The notes below the pieces were generated by a model. It saw only the letters and a list, made by a program, of their open reading frames with translations. It was not told the origin of the DNA and searched no databases. A DNA stretch of 64,000 nucleotides from Candidatus Paracaedibacter acanthamoebae (GTDB lineage: Bacteria; Pseudomonadota; Alphaproteobacteria; Paracaedibacterales; Paracaedibacteraceae), in the NCBI RefSeq assembly GCF_000742835.1, contig NZ_CP008941.1:825001-889000 (forward strand), read 5' to 3'. Shown here piece by piece: positions 25,339 to 34,949 of this stretch (the stretch's first letter is position 1; each line of letters begins with the position of its first letter). A program made the translations under genes and the position numbers.

Positions 25339-26160
25339 TTAATTATGCTTTTCCTCTATATTTTCTTTCTTCTCAGATACAGTGGCGTTTTTCCACTTTT
25401 CGATATCTTTTATTCGAAGTGGTCTCATTTCCTCATAAGAACCTCTTTTATTGTGATCTTGGAAGCGATCAATAAAAAGGATGCCATGATTATGATCTGT
25501 TTCATGCTGTATTAAACGAGCTTCAAAGCCTGTCGCATCAAATTCAAGCAGTCGCCCTTCACTATTATAAGCTGTTACCTTTATGCTTTTGAAACGATCC
25601 ACCTCTCCCATTTTATTTTCTACTGAAAAGCATCCTTCCCAATCGGTGGTTTTTTCATCAGTAATAGCTTCATAATGAGAATTAAGCAAAAGTGTAATAG
25701 GGACAGAATGAGTAAAATCTTTTCGTAAATCTTTTGTATCGTCCTCAATTCTATAGATTAAAGCCGCTTTATTAATACCTATTTGAGGCGCTGCTAAACC
25801 CGCACAGTTGGGGGTAACTAAAAAAGCAGCCAATAATCTCAGAAGCTTTGTCTTATCCTCTTCATTTAAAGGAAAAGTAAGTTCAGGAACAGGATGATGT
25901 AATTGATAATGGCACTGCGCGTTTTTATTCTCATCAGTGTTATAAACGACAGGATGCTGCATTAAATCTTTCAATTTATGACGATCTGACACGGAAAGAG
26001 GAAAATTTACAACCTCAAGAGTATCAATGTTAAAAGCATCTTGTTCCACCACTGCTTTTGGCAACGTCACCATTTTAGAGTGATGTATAATTTCATCTTT
26101 AGCCATGCTTATCCCTATTGTTAGAAAAATGAAATAATACCTACTAATCATTTGATACAT
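25339..26160 (-). CDS. exported peptide-deformylase-like protein
   Basis: Deformylases remove the formyl group from nascent proteins in the cytosol. This 273-residue relative carries the three metal-site motifs: CAGLAAPQIG (119-128; the usual first glycine is Cys119), EGCFSV (175-180, Cys177 ligand) and QHETDHNHG (His219 and His223 ligands, Glu220 catalytic). Unlike a normal 165-190 residue enzyme, it has about 90 extra N-terminal residues that begin with a hydrophobic signal-like segment (ISRYYFIFLTIGISMA) and a polar tail after the domain. The ATG at 26151 is an alternative start. A formyl-peptide enzyme outside the cytosol would be unusual; formyl peptides are immune signals and organelle proteins are formylated. 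Function is inferred. Confidence 0.8.
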   Translation of the reverse strand: MYQMISRYYFIFLTIGISMAKDEIIHHSKMVTLPKAVVEQDAFNIDTLEVVNFPLSVSDRHKLKDLMQHPVVYNTDENKNAQCHYQLHHPVPELTFPLNEEDKTKLLRLLAAFLVTPNCAGLAAPQIGINKAALIYRIEDDTKDLRKDFTHSVPITLLLNSHYEAITDEKTTDWEGCFSVENKMGEVDRFKSIKVTAYNSEGRLLEFDATGFEARLIQHETDHNHGILFIDRFQDHNKRGSYEEMRPLRIKDIEKWKNATVSEKKENIEEKHN

Positions 26161-26379
26161 TTTACGATTTCTCCCCCTGTCGATAAATTACTATTTTTTA
26201 CATTAGTAAGAATAAAAGCTTCAGCAATGAGTAGGCAAGAGGATAAAGTTAAACTATTCCCCCCCCTCATTTAACTGTTAGAAAACCTAATTACATCTCT
26301 GCGTCAACACATACATTGCAAGCATCAAGGATAGAGGCTACTCTAAGAGATAAATTTGATCAGAATAAATTGTGAATTC

Positions 26380-27579
26380 ATGCAAAAATCAGATGTTTGT
26401 ATCCTTGGCGGCGGTTTAGTTGGGGGTGTTATGGCATTGGCGCTGGCGAAACAGGGTATCACATCAACGGTGATTGATATAGAAACGCCTGAAAACCTTT
26501 TGAATCAGAAACTTGATGGTCGCACTACGGCTGTCAATCTTGCATCTGCCCAATTTTTCCAGACCATCGATCTGTGGGATAAGATGGCCAGCCATGCGGC
26601 CCGCATTGATTTTATTAAGGTATATGAAGGCAATCAACCTTGGTCGATTCAATTCGATCATCGGGATTTAGGGTCAGCCCCCATGGGCTATATTGTCGAG
26701 AATCGTTTTATCCGCCAAGCCATTTTTGATGCAGCTCTCACCCATCCTCATATCAATTGGCAGGCGCCAACGAAAGTTTTGGCGAAGAAAATAAGCTCAT
26801 CCAAGGCAATTGTTTACCTCGACCATGGTCTAGAGATTCATACACCCTTGCTTATCAGCGCCGAAGGCCGCCATTCCTTAAGCCGTGATGAAGCAGGGAT
26901 CAAGAAGAAACAGTTCACTTATGATCAAAAAGGACTCGTCTTTTCCCTTTACCATGAAAAACCACATCACAATGTAGCTTGGGAAGTATTCCATCCCTCT
27001 GGTCCCTTGGCCTTTCTCCCCATGAAAGATAGCGAGGATGGTCGCCATCGCTCTGGCGTGGTATGGACCCTTCCCACGGCCGAGGCTGATACTTGGACAG
27101 CCGCTGTTGCGGACGCGATCGCCAGCCAACTGGAACACCTATTCCCGCACCTGGGGAAAATGGAACTCTTTACTCAGGTATGGTCTTATCCTTTAATTGC
27201 TCAAATGGTTGATCGCTTTATCGATGATCGCTTCGTCATTATAGGGGATGCCGCCCATGTCTGCCATCCCGTGGCTGGACAAGGGGTAAATGTTGGTTGG
27301 CGCGATGCTGAAGCCTTGACTCAAATTATAACGGAAAATAAAAAACTTGGGCTTGATTTAGGTAATATGACTGCTCTTAAACGCTACCAACGCTCCCGCC
27401 GTTTTGACACCTATTCAATCTTTGCCATGACAGATGGTATGGTCCGTCTTTATAGCAACGACTCAAAGATTCTAAAGCCAATTCGCAGTATGGGATTGGG
27501 TGTGGTCAATAAAATCCCGCCGTTAAAGCGATTTTTCATGAAGCGAGCCATGGGTTTAAGTGATTCTCGGCCATCTTAA
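26380..27579 (+). CDS. UbiH/UbiF/COQ6-family FAD monooxygenase
   Basis: These flavoproteins hydroxylate the ring of ubiquinone precursors. The N-terminal FAD-binding loop CILGGGLVGGVMALALAKQG, the mid-protein motif typical of aromatic hydroxylases and the C-terminal GDAAHVCHPVAGQGVNVGWR are all present; length is 399 residues. The open frame starts at a TTG (26356), but the ATG at 26380 begins directly before the FAD domain. Which ring position it hydroxylates cannot be told. It stands alone between a divergent exported-protein gene and the B/A gene cluster, which is convergent. Confidence 0.9.
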   Translation: MQKSDVCILGGGLVGGVMALALAKQGITSTVIDIETPENLLNQKLDGRTTAVNLASAQFFQTIDLWDKMASHAARIDFIKVYEGNQPWSIQFDHRDLGSAPMGYIVENRFIRQAIFDAALTHPHINWQAPTKVLAKKISSSKAIVYLDHGLEIHTPLLISAEGRHSLSRDEAGIKKKQFTYDQKGLVFSLYHEKPHHNVAWEVFHPSGPLAFLPMKDSEDGRHRSGVVWTLPTAEADTWTAAVADAIASQLEHLFPHLGKMELFTQVWSYPLIAQMVDRFIDDRFVIIGDAAHVCHPVAGQGVNVGWRDAEALTQIITENKKLGLDLGNMTALKRYQRSRRFDTYSIFAMTDGMVRLYSNDSKILKPIRSMGLGVVNKIPPLKRFFMKRAMGLSDSRPS

Positions 27580-27601
27580 CTCTAACTATAATCCTGCGAG
27601 A

Positions 27602-28285
27602 TTACTCTTCCTTTATTTTTCCTTCAAGATCTCCCAATAATAAGGAAATCATATCCTCTGCTGTTCCTTCTCTGGTAGAACTATAAGGTGATGTCTTCGA
27701 TTGTTTACCGGAAAAAGCTTCTGAAGAAATGCTTTGCATCGGTTTAGTATGCGGAAATGATGGGTTATCACCCAAAATAAGCTTCTTAACAGAGTTGAAA
27801 AAAGAAGTTTGTTGAGAGTTTCTCAAATTTTTCTCGTTTTTATCCCAGTAATCAACGTAAATTTTTAAGAGAGAAACTTGATTATCACGCCCAGAAAATA
27901 CACCGTCAGACTTGGATAATTTTTGTTTTATCTGCTCTCGAATATTCTCAGGTATCCCTCTGTATGCTCCGCACGCTATTTCCCGTAAAACTCTAATACT
28001 GTCTGGTACCATATAATGCTCTGCATAAGCTAAGTACGGCAAAGCCTTTACCCCTTGTTTATCGCTGAGCATTCTTTCTGCCTTACTATAAGCCGCTTCG
28101 GCATCACCGACTTCTTCCATATTTTTAGGCAATTGATGGTTGATAAACAAAGTCTTAATACCAAAGCCATATACCTTTTGCTGAAGTTCAATCTCCCATT
28201 GTTGACTTTCAGCCGCCAAGGTAGGTAAATTAAGAATAGTTAGAAATCCTAAGCTTATACTGAATTTTATTGTGAGCAGCCTCAT
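27602..28285 (-). CDS. secreted A-type paralogue A3
   Basis: A 227-residue protein with a signal peptide (cleaved after LAA, residue 24), a helical middle with a repeat-like segment (VKALPYLAYAEHYMV) and a polar C-terminal tail. It is the last of three A-type paralogues on this strand. About 125 bp of its 3' end are almost identical to the A1 gene at 30175, although the rest is only moderately similar, which points to gene conversion. Function is not recognised; the ALPYL-YAEHYM helix pair resembles a single tetratricopeptide/Sel1-like unit. Confidence 0.65.
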   Translation of the reverse strand: MRLLTIKFSISLGFLTILNLPTLAAESQQWEIELQQKVYGFGIKTLFINHQLPKNMEEVGDAEAAYSKAERMLSDKQGVKALPYLAYAEHYMVPDSIRVLREIACGAYRGIPENIREQIKQKLSKSDGVFSGRDNQVSLLKIYVDYWDKNEKNLRNSQQTSFFNSVKKLILGDNPSFPHTKPMQSISSEAFSGKQSKTSPYSSTREGTAEDMISLLLGDLEGKIKEE

Positions 28286-28393
28286 GCTTTACACCTTTTA
28301 CAAATTTACAATCTTTTTTTTAGTTAGTATTACAATACTTATTGTGGAAGTGAGAAAGAGTAAACCTCTAAGGTTAATAACAGTGCTGTGACA

Positions 28394-29059
28394 TCACTCT
28401 TTCTTTATTTTTCCATCACGCTCCCCAGGTAACAATGGAATTAGATCCTCTGCAGTTCCTTCTCTACTGAAACGAAGAGGGGGATTTTTGTGTAGGTCAC
28501 CAAAAAAGGCTTTTGATGAATTGCTTTTTTCACCTTGCGCATCACCAAAAATAAGCTTACCAAGAGATCCAAAGAATGATGATTTTTGTGAATTTATTAA
28601 CAATTCTTCATTTTTATTCCAATAATTAAGGTACATTTTAAAAATAGAGCCTTGATTATTGTATCTAGAAAATTCACTATTATAACTCGATAATGCTTGC
28701 TTTATCTGAGTTTGAATATTCTCAGGTATTTTTTCGTAAAAGCCCGCTCCAACCCTTTCTAAAGCTGTAAGGCTTTCTGCTACCATATAATGTTCTGCAT
28801 AAGCTAAGTACGGCAAAGCTTTTATTCCTTCTTTATCCATTAACATTCTTCGCCCTTTATTATACGCCTCTTTAGCATAAGAAGATTCTCTTATAGTTTT
28901 AGGCAATTGATGCTCCCTAAATAAGGTATCAACACCAAAACCATGTACTCTTTGTTGGAGTTCAATCTGCCAATCTTGATTTTCTGACGCTAAGGTAGGT
29001 AAGTTAAGAATAGTTAGCAATCCTAAGCTTATACTGAATTTTATTGTGGTTACTTTCAT
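28394..29059 (-). CDS. secreted A-type paralogue A2
   Basis: A 221-residue relative of A1 and A3 with a signal peptide ending LAS, the conserved VHGFGVDTLFREHQLPKTI region, the ALPYLAYAEHYM helix and the C-terminal REGTAEDLIPLLPG motif shared by all three. It begins 15 bases after the truncated B-type gene, the same spacing as between B1 and A1, so it was duplicated together with its partner. Confidence 0.65.
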   Translation of the reverse strand: MKVTTIKFSISLGLLTILNLPTLASENQDWQIELQQRVHGFGVDTLFREHQLPKTIRESSYAKEAYNKGRRMLMDKEGIKALPYLAYAEHYMVAESLTALERVGAGFYEKIPENIQTQIKQALSSYNSEFSRYNNQGSIFKMYLNYWNKNEELLINSQKSSFFGSLGKLIFGDAQGEKSNSSKAFFGDLHKNPPLRFSREGTAEDLIPLLPGERDGKIKKE

Positions 29060-29074
29060 GATATTTACTCCTCT

Positions 29075-30174
29075 TCAAATGGTAAAATCTTTCTCTTCCT
29101 TTTTTGTAATAACAGTACTTAATGCCTGATCATAGTCTTGGTAGGAAGAAAGGGCCAATTTTCTTAGTTTTTCGATATAGTGTTTAGGTGCACTTGATCC
29201 AAGAGCTTCTCCTTCTAACAACTTTTCCTTATTATATAGAACTCCATACAAAGCGATAAGAGAAGATTGTTTAGCAATTTCTTCATTAGAATAAAATGAA
29301 GGCAGTAAAGTCACCTTATATGGCCATGTCCATTGACCATCCAAGGATTTATAAGCACTACTGTACCATAAATTAAGAATGGTAGGCGCGTTTGCTATTG
29401 CTGCTACTATTCCGGTGACACTCGCAATACCTTGAGTAACTCCTATGGTCACATTATAGGGCTCTTTATTACTGTTTCCCTTGTCTAAATTTGATATGCA
29501 ATTAGCTCCTAAAACAAGTGAACTGGCAAAAGTAGAAGAGAGTAATAAGGTTGCCGGTAATGAAATTGAATCTCTGTGTTTAGATGAAGTAAGACGATAA
29601 GTTAAACCTTTTACCCATAATGAAAGAATCTGGTTGTACTGTTCTGGTTCTCCGGGAAGTAAATCCAACAACTTTTTAAGCGTGTTAATATCTTTGTAAG
29701 ATGTAGAACCATTCGTTTCATTGATTTTAATATGTTGAAAGATTAAACTGTGAGGCTCTAGGATCTCTAACTCTCTGGTCTCAAGAATAGATTTGGTTAT
29801 TGGATGCTCGTTCCATCCCTCCGGAGTATCCCAAAATTCTTCTTTAAGCATGAAACGTGTTGCTCGCACATAATGTTTTTCGCTTGCTTCGTTTAAAAGG
29901 CGTCTAGCTTCAGCCCTGCGGTTTTGTTCAGTATCTGCGTCTCTGATGAGGGGAGCATAGCCATAAAACGTAAAAACCCCTAAGAAATAAAGGCTAAAAG
30001 GATTATTTTGCTCTTCTAAAGCCTGAGCCTGAAGTTTTTCTCCAGCTCCGAACCAGAAGTCTTCCCAATCAGTTCCTTGAACCTGCACATTTTCAAAGGG
30101 AACTGGATCATATAAGGGCATTTTCTTGGCAGTTCTAAGATTTTTACCTATGCCATCTTCCTTATAGGTCTGTG
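29075..30174 (-). pseudogene. B-type gene B2, 5'-truncated
   Basis: From 30121 this frame (348 codons) matches the B1 product from its residue ~98 on, including NSFGLYFLG-like, ASEKHYVRATRFM and LLDLLPGEPEQY segments and the two hydrophobic stretches (ATLLLSSTFASSLVLGANC and GIASVTGIVAAIANAP). Upstream of that ATG the homology continues in frame (YKEDGIGKNLRTAKKMP) back to the stop codon of A1. Roughly 80 codons with the signal peptide are gone, and there is no ribosome-binding site before 30121. It is probably not exported, and perhaps not made. Confidence 0.7.
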
Positions 30175-30837
30175 TTATTCCTCTTTCATTTTTCTTGCAT
30201 AATCTCCCGGTAATAAGGGAACCATGTCCTCTGCTGTTCCTTCTCTGGCGGAACTATAAGGTGATGTCTTCGATTGTTTACCGGAAAAAGCTTCTGAAGA
30301 AATGCTTTGCATCGGTTTAGTATGCGGAAATGATGGGTTATCACCCAAAATAAGCTTGGTAAGAGATCCTAAAAATGATGATTTTGTTGAGTTCCTTAAC
30401 ATTTCTTCATTTCGGTTCCAGCAATCTTTGTACATATCATAAAGCTTATCTTTATCTTCAAGCTGAGAAAATGCCTGCTTTAGCTGGGCTCGAACAGGCT
30501 CAGGTATTTCCTTAAATACGCCAGATTTTACTCTTCTTAGAATTTCAAAGCTTTGAGGTACCATATAATGTTCTGCATAAATTAAATACGGTAAAGCTTT
30601 TACTCCTTGGCCATCCCATAGCATTTCTTCTGCTCTATTATAAGCAGCCTCAGCAGCACCCAACTCTGCCATAGTTTGCGGCAATTGATGCTCCATAAAC
30701 AAGTTATTAACACCTAAGCCTAGTACCTTTTCAGCCAGACTAATTTTTTCCCCTCGATCTTCTGCTGCTAAAACTGGAAAATTTATAGTTGATAGTAGCC
30801 CTAAAAATATAATAAATTTTATTGTGGTTAACTTCAT
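30175..30837 (-). CDS. secreted A-type paralogue A1
   Basis: A 220-residue protein with a signal peptide cleaved after LAA, the conserved GVNNLFMEHQLPQTMAEL segment, the ALPYLIYAEHYMVPQ helix and the tail REGTAEDMVPLLPGDYARK. It follows B1 by 15 bases on the same strand and is likely translated from the same message, suggesting that A and B work together. Its 3' part is nearly identical in DNA to A3. No known family recognised. Confidence 0.68.
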   Translation of the reverse strand: MKLTTIKFIIFLGLLSTINFPVLAAEDRGEKISLAEKVLGLGVNNLFMEHQLPQTMAELGAAEAAYNRAEEMLWDGQGVKALPYLIYAEHYMVPQSFEILRRVKSGVFKEIPEPVRAQLKQAFSQLEDKDKLYDMYKDCWNRNEEMLRNSTKSSFLGSLTKLILGDNPSFPHTKPMQSISSEAFSGKQSKTSPYSSAREGTAEDMVPLLPGDYARKMKEE

Positions 30838-30852
30838 AGTTTTTACTCCTTT

Positions 30853-32241
30853 TTAAAGTTTGAAAAGATGTTTCTCTTCTTCCTTTTTTGTAATAACAGT
30901 GCTTAAAGCTTCGTCATTGTCTTGATAAGAAAAAAGGATTAATTTTCTTAGTTTTTCCATATATTGTGTGGATACACTTAATTCAAGAATTTCTTCTTTT
31001 ACCAGATTTTCCCTATTAGATAAGGTCAAATTTCTTAGTTTTTCCTTATAGTCTTTGAAGGCGCTCGAGCTAACAGCTTTTATCTTTGCCAATTTTTCCT
31101 TATTATATAGAATTCCATACAATGCGATAAGAGAAGATTGCTTAGCAATTTCTTCATTAGAATAAAATGAAGGCAGTAAAGGCAACTTATACGGTCGCGT
31201 CCATTGACCATCCAGGGATTGGAAAGTACAGCCATACCACCAATTAAGCACAGTAGGCGCATTTGATATTCCAGTTATTATGCCGGTGACACTGGCCATA
31301 CCTTGAGTAATCCCTATGGTCAGATTATAGGGCTCTGCATCACTATTCCCCTTATCTAAATTTGATATAGAATTAGCCCCTAAGACAAGTGAACTGGCAA
31401 AAGTAGAAGAGAGTAATAAGGTTGCCGGCAAGGAAATTGAATCCCGTTGTTTAGATAAAGTAAGGCGATACGTTAGATCTTTCGCCCACAGAGAGAAAAG
31501 TTGTCTATACTGTTCTGGTTCTCCGGGAAGTAAATCCAACAATTTTTTAAGAGTATTAATATCTTTCCAAGCTATAGAACCATTTGTTTCGTTGTCCCTA
31601 ATATGTTGAAAGATTATCCTGTGAGGCATTAGAATTTCCAATTCTCTCGTTTTAAGAATAGGTTGAGTTATTGGGTGGTCGTTCCATCCCTGCTCATCCC
31701 ATAATTTCTCTTGGATCATAAAACGTGTGGCTCTCACATAATGTTTTTCACTTGCTTGATTTAAAAGATTTTTAGCCTGTTCTTTGGGATCTTGTTGAGT
31801 ACCTTCCTCTTCGTGAAAAGAAGCATAGCCATAAAACGTAAAAGCTCCTAAGAAATAAAGACCAAAAGAATTGCGTTGCTCTTCCAAAGCCTGAAATCTT
31901 TCCTCCGCGTGACTCCAAAAATCTTGCCAATCATCTTCTTGAATCCTTTTCCTTTTAAAGGAAATAGGCTTATATGATGGCATTTTCTCATCCCCCCTAA
32001 GACTTTTGCCTATCCCATCTTCGTTTATTATCGTATTTATATACTGTCCAAAGTAATTTTTAGACAATTCCTTAGAAAGAGGTTCCCAGCATGATTGAAA
32101 AGATAATGCTTCTTTCCGCAGAGGGGTTGGTAAATGTTGCACTATCTTTAAGGCTGCTGGTGAGAAATACCCTTCTTCTTCGCCAGCAAAAGCCATAGAA
32201 ATCAAACTCGGAATTAAAAGTGCAGAACGCAAAAAGTTCAT
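30853..32241 (-). CDS. secreted B-type protein B1 with hydrophobic hairpin
   Basis: The 462-residue product has a signal peptide (LRSALLIPSLISMAFAGEEE), a helical region with a Sel1-like unit (KNLLNQASEKHYVRATRFMI) and two hydrophobic stretches near residues 255-275 and 295-315 (LPATLLLSSTFASSLVLGAN and TIGITQGMASVTGIITGIS). These are small-residue-rich and long enough to enter a membrane. Near the C-terminus a 40-residue segment is duplicated (EKLRNLTLSNREN, EKLRKLILFSYQDN), which B2 has once. It is the first gene of the B-A array. A membrane-active secreted protein is possible; no family is recognised. Confidence 0.68.
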   Translation of the reverse strand: MNFLRSALLIPSLISMAFAGEEEGYFSPAALKIVQHLPTPLRKEALSFQSCWEPLSKELSKNYFGQYINTIINEDGIGKSLRGDEKMPSYKPISFKRKRIQEDDWQDFWSHAEERFQALEEQRNSFGLYFLGAFTFYGYASFHEEEGTQQDPKEQAKNLLNQASEKHYVRATRFMIQEKLWDEQGWNDHPITQPILKTRELEILMPHRIIFQHIRDNETNGSIAWKDINTLKKLLDLLPGEPEQYRQLFSLWAKDLTYRLTLSKQRDSISLPATLLLSSTFASSLVLGANSISNLDKGNSDAEPYNLTIGITQGMASVTGIITGISNAPTVLNWWYGCTFQSLDGQWTRPYKLPLLPSFYSNEEIAKQSSLIALYGILYNKEKLAKIKAVSSSAFKDYKEKLRNLTLSNRENLVKEEILELSVSTQYMEKLRKLILFSYQDNDEALSTVITKKEEEKHLFKL

Positions 32242-32504
32242 AAAAAATTCTCCTACAAAAGTATACCTTTTATATGAGAACGTTTATACCATAATTCAAG
32301 GAGATTTATTAAATAATATTTGCTGTGGAAAATTTTAATTTATAGTGATGATTTATTGAGCCATACTTTATCCCACTCACCTTATCTAAAATTGTAAGAT
32401 AAGTTTCCTCCGTAAGGATGGCTTTTCATAAAATTTTTCCAATAAATGAAATGGCCCTTTTCAAAAAATCACTTATTTTTGAAAATTCTACAAATATTTA
32501 TCTA

Positions 32505-33176
32505 TCAAAAATCGAGCAGTTGATAGTGCTCAGATGGTGCTAATCCTCCTAAACGATCCTGAAGCAAGGGACGAAAACTTGGCCGGGATTTCATCCGCAT
32601 ATACCAATCTTTAGCAACCTCGTGCTTATCCCAAGGCGCATCGCCAAGGTAATCAATAACCGACAAATGAGCCGCGGCTGCCAAATCGGCTAAAGATAAT
32701 TCATCGCCGGCTAACCAACGCCGACGATCGATCAGCCATGAAATATAATCAAGATGATAGTTTACCGCTGCTTTCGCTTGACGAATTGCCTGGGAATTGG
32801 TTGGTCCACTATCCCGCATAAATCGCCGCAGGGTTTTCTCAAAAACCAAAGGTAAACTCACTTCCCGAGCAAATTTGTCATCAAACCAAGCCGTTAAACG
32901 ACGAACTTCGGCGCGATGGGCCACGCCGTGCCCCAGCAACAATCGTTCCGGATAAGCTTCTTCTAAATATTCGCAAATAGCATAACTGTCCGCCACAACC
33001 GTTCCATTTAAATCCACAAAAACTGGCACTTGCCCAGCGGGATTCATCGCCATAAAATCGTCACGCCGTTCCCAAAATCGTTCCTGCTCTACATCAAAGT
33101 CCAAGCGTTTCTCCCCCATCACAAGCCGAACTTTGCGAGAAAAAGGACAAAGCATATATTGATAGAGCGTGCGCAT
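32505..33176 (-). CDS. glutathione S-transferase family protein
   Basis: A 223-residue GST with an N-terminal thioredoxin fold carrying the CPFSRKVRL motif (Cys10-type active site as in omega/beta-like GSTs), the cis-proline PAGQVPVF, the glutathione-binding DSYAICEYLEE, and an all-helical C-terminal domain with the N-capping motif LSLADLAAAAHL. It acts in the cytosol, conjugating or deglutathionylating small molecules; the substrate is unknown. It is divergent from uppP, 73 bases apart. Confidence 0.92.
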   Translation of the reverse strand: MRTLYQYMLCPFSRKVRLVMGEKRLDFDVEQERFWERRDDFMAMNPAGQVPVFVDLNGTVVADSYAICEYLEEAYPERLLLGHGVAHRAEVRRLTAWFDDKFAREVSLPLVFEKTLRRFMRDSGPTNSQAIRQAKAAVNYHLDYISWLIDRRRWLAGDELSLADLAAAAHLSVIDYLGDAPWDKHEVAKDWYMRMKSRPSFRPLLQDRLGGLAPSEHYQLLDF

Positions 33177-33249
33177 TAAAACAACCTTTTAACTTTCTAG
33201 AATTTATGGGATAGTTTTATCATAAACTTCCATTACCTTAATTACTATT

Positions 33250-34053
33250 ATGTCTTATCTTGCGATTCTTGTCCTGAGTTTTATTCAAGGCCTAACAGAA
33301 TTTTTACCCGTATCCTCTTCTGGTCACTTGATTTTGATACCAAAGCTTTTTGGCTGGCCTGATCAAGGTTTAGAAATGGATGTTGCGGTTCATCTTGGCA
33401 CTTTGTTATCCGTTATCTTATATTTTCGCGAGGATATTAAAGATCTAATACAACACTTCTTCAGATACATTGCCTCGGGGTTTAACCAAGAAAAATTTAC
33501 ACCTGAAACAAAACTCAGCTTCATCATTATTGTAGCCACCCTTCCTGCCGTTATTGTTGGATTTAGTTTGAAAAAAATGGGAATGGACATGATGCGGAGT
33601 ATTCAGCTCATTGCAACAACCAGCATTGTTTTTGGAATTTTAATGTACATTGCTGATCGTCGACCACAATTATGGGGGCTGGATAAGATTAACTGGGGCT
33701 CAGGCTTTATCATTGGCTTGGCCCAAGCAATTGCCTTAATCCCCGGCACAAGTCGATCCGGTATATGTATGACTGCCGCTCGTGCCATGGGATTTGATCG
33801 CATCACCAGTGCTCGCTTTGCCTTTCTTTTATCCATTCCCGCGATTTTAGGTGCAGGCCTTTTAACCACCATTGATGCGGTGAAAGAAGGTCACAGTATT
33901 TTTAACGCCGTCTTTGGCATGGCGTTCGGCTTATCCTTCTTATTTGGGCTAGCCGCCATTCACTTTATGCTCAGCTTTCTGACGCGTCACGGCCTGGGAA
34001 TCTTTACCCTCTATCGCGTTGTATTAGGGATCATTTTACTAACAGTTATGTAA
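33250..34053 (+). CDS. uppP: undecaprenyl-diphosphatase UppP
   Basis: UppP (BacA) recycles undecaprenyl pyrophosphate, the lipid carrier of peptidoglycan precursors, in the inner membrane. The 267-residue protein has the first active-site motif FIQGLTEFLPVSSSGHLILI and the second LIPGTSRSGICMTAARAMG, and about eight membrane segments. It indicates continuing cell-wall synthesis. It is a single gene; a GC-rich imperfect hairpin follows the stop at about 34104-34128. Confidence 0.96.
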   Translation: MSYLAILVLSFIQGLTEFLPVSSSGHLILIPKLFGWPDQGLEMDVAVHLGTLLSVILYFREDIKDLIQHFFRYIASGFNQEKFTPETKLSFIIIVATLPAVIVGFSLKKMGMDMMRSIQLIATTSIVFGILMYIADRRPQLWGLDKINWGSGFIIGLAQAIALIPGTSRSGICMTAARAMGFDRITSARFAFLLSIPAILGAGLLTTIDAVKEGHSIFNAVFGMAFGLSFLFGLAAIHFMLSFLTRHGLGIFTLYRVVLGIILLTVM

Positions 34054-34215
34054 GAGGATTTCTTAAAAATTAGCCATAAATCCTTTAAAAATCCTCTTTA
34101 TCATGGGAGTGGGGTTGCTTACCCCTCCTCAGCAATCGCGGTAACAAGGAGTGCTGCTGCAGTATCCAATAAAAATTGATCCTAAATCAACAAACTGCGT
34201 AAGGCAGAAGTATCC

Positions 34216-34671
34216 CTATGCGGTTTTTTCTGAATCGCTAGATGGGAAATGACTGTTAGAGAGGTCGCTTAATTCGTCTTTCTGATCTTCTCTCTCATCC
34301 ACCTCATTTACCTTAAAAGCTGTCGACATCTCGCTGATATGAGGAATGCCTTCTGAAGAGATAGTGCCTTTCTCATCACTTTCATTGAAGATAAAAGGGG
34401 CTACATTATTGCTATAAAACTTAGTTTTAAGATCTGCTAAGAAAACGTCGAGGCACGGATAACCAATATACAATGAAACCGCAATCACGCCCATGGCAGA
34501 CCATAAAAGAATCCAATTGAATATATGGTTGGGTTTATGCTGTCCAATCGAAAGTATTTTGTGCTGATTTTCCCAAACATGCTGACAGGTACTGCAGCGA
34601 AATTTCGATACCGTAAAACTCGCCTGTGGCAGGTCGAACAAACTTTTACAGTTAGGGCATTGTACCAACAT
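34216..34671 (-). CDS. zinc-ribbon membrane protein (MJ0042-type)
   Basis: The first 40 residues form a zinc ribbon with two CxxC knuckles (VQCPNCKSLFDLPQ and FRCSTCQHVWEN), matching the MJ0042-type N-terminal domain common in alphaproteobacteria. One membrane segment follows (NWILLWSAMGVIAVSLYIG), then an acidic 70-residue tail. Such proteins have unknown function and may tether regulators to the membrane. Confidence 0.85.
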   Translation of the reverse strand: MLVQCPNCKSLFDLPQASFTVSKFRCSTCQHVWENQHKILSIGQHKPNHIFNWILLWSAMGVIAVSLYIGYPCLDVFLADLKTKFYSNNVAPFIFNESDEKGTISSEGIPHISEMSTAFKVNEVDEREDQKDELSDLSNSHFPSSDSEKTA

Positions 34672-34937
34672 AACAGCCTCCTCCGCTGATATCTCTTATC
34701 ACTCGATTCTGTATTCCTTAATCCACAAGGGTGTGGTGAACCTTATTTCTTCTAAAATGAGTCGAAAGGGACTCCATTCCAGATAGCCGCCCAGAACCTG
34801 CATTCAGTATAAAACAGTAATTAAATCAAAATAAAGCTTTCTCCTTAAAAGTTAAACTTTGCAGTTAGCGTTATTTTTCCTAGTGTGAAACAGTGAAATG
34901 ATATATTGTGGTGTTAGGACAACGATATGTATTTGAT

Positions 34938-34941
34938 GGAG
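34938..34941 (+). promoter_or_regulatory. ribosome-binding site that points to an AUA start for infC
   Basis: GGAG at 34938-34941 is eight bases before an in-frame ATA at 34950. The upstream GTG codons at 34908 and 34911 have no comparable site. This supports a non-canonical start at ATA, in line with infC genes elsewhere that use AUU, AUC or AUA so that IF-3 represses its own translation. Confidence 0.5.
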
Positions 34942-34949
34942 AAGTTCGT

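Noticed and set aside
25114-25515. Frames of 115-133 codons on the plus strand
   Set aside because: They cover the dispersed repeat and the antisense of the deformylase-like gene.
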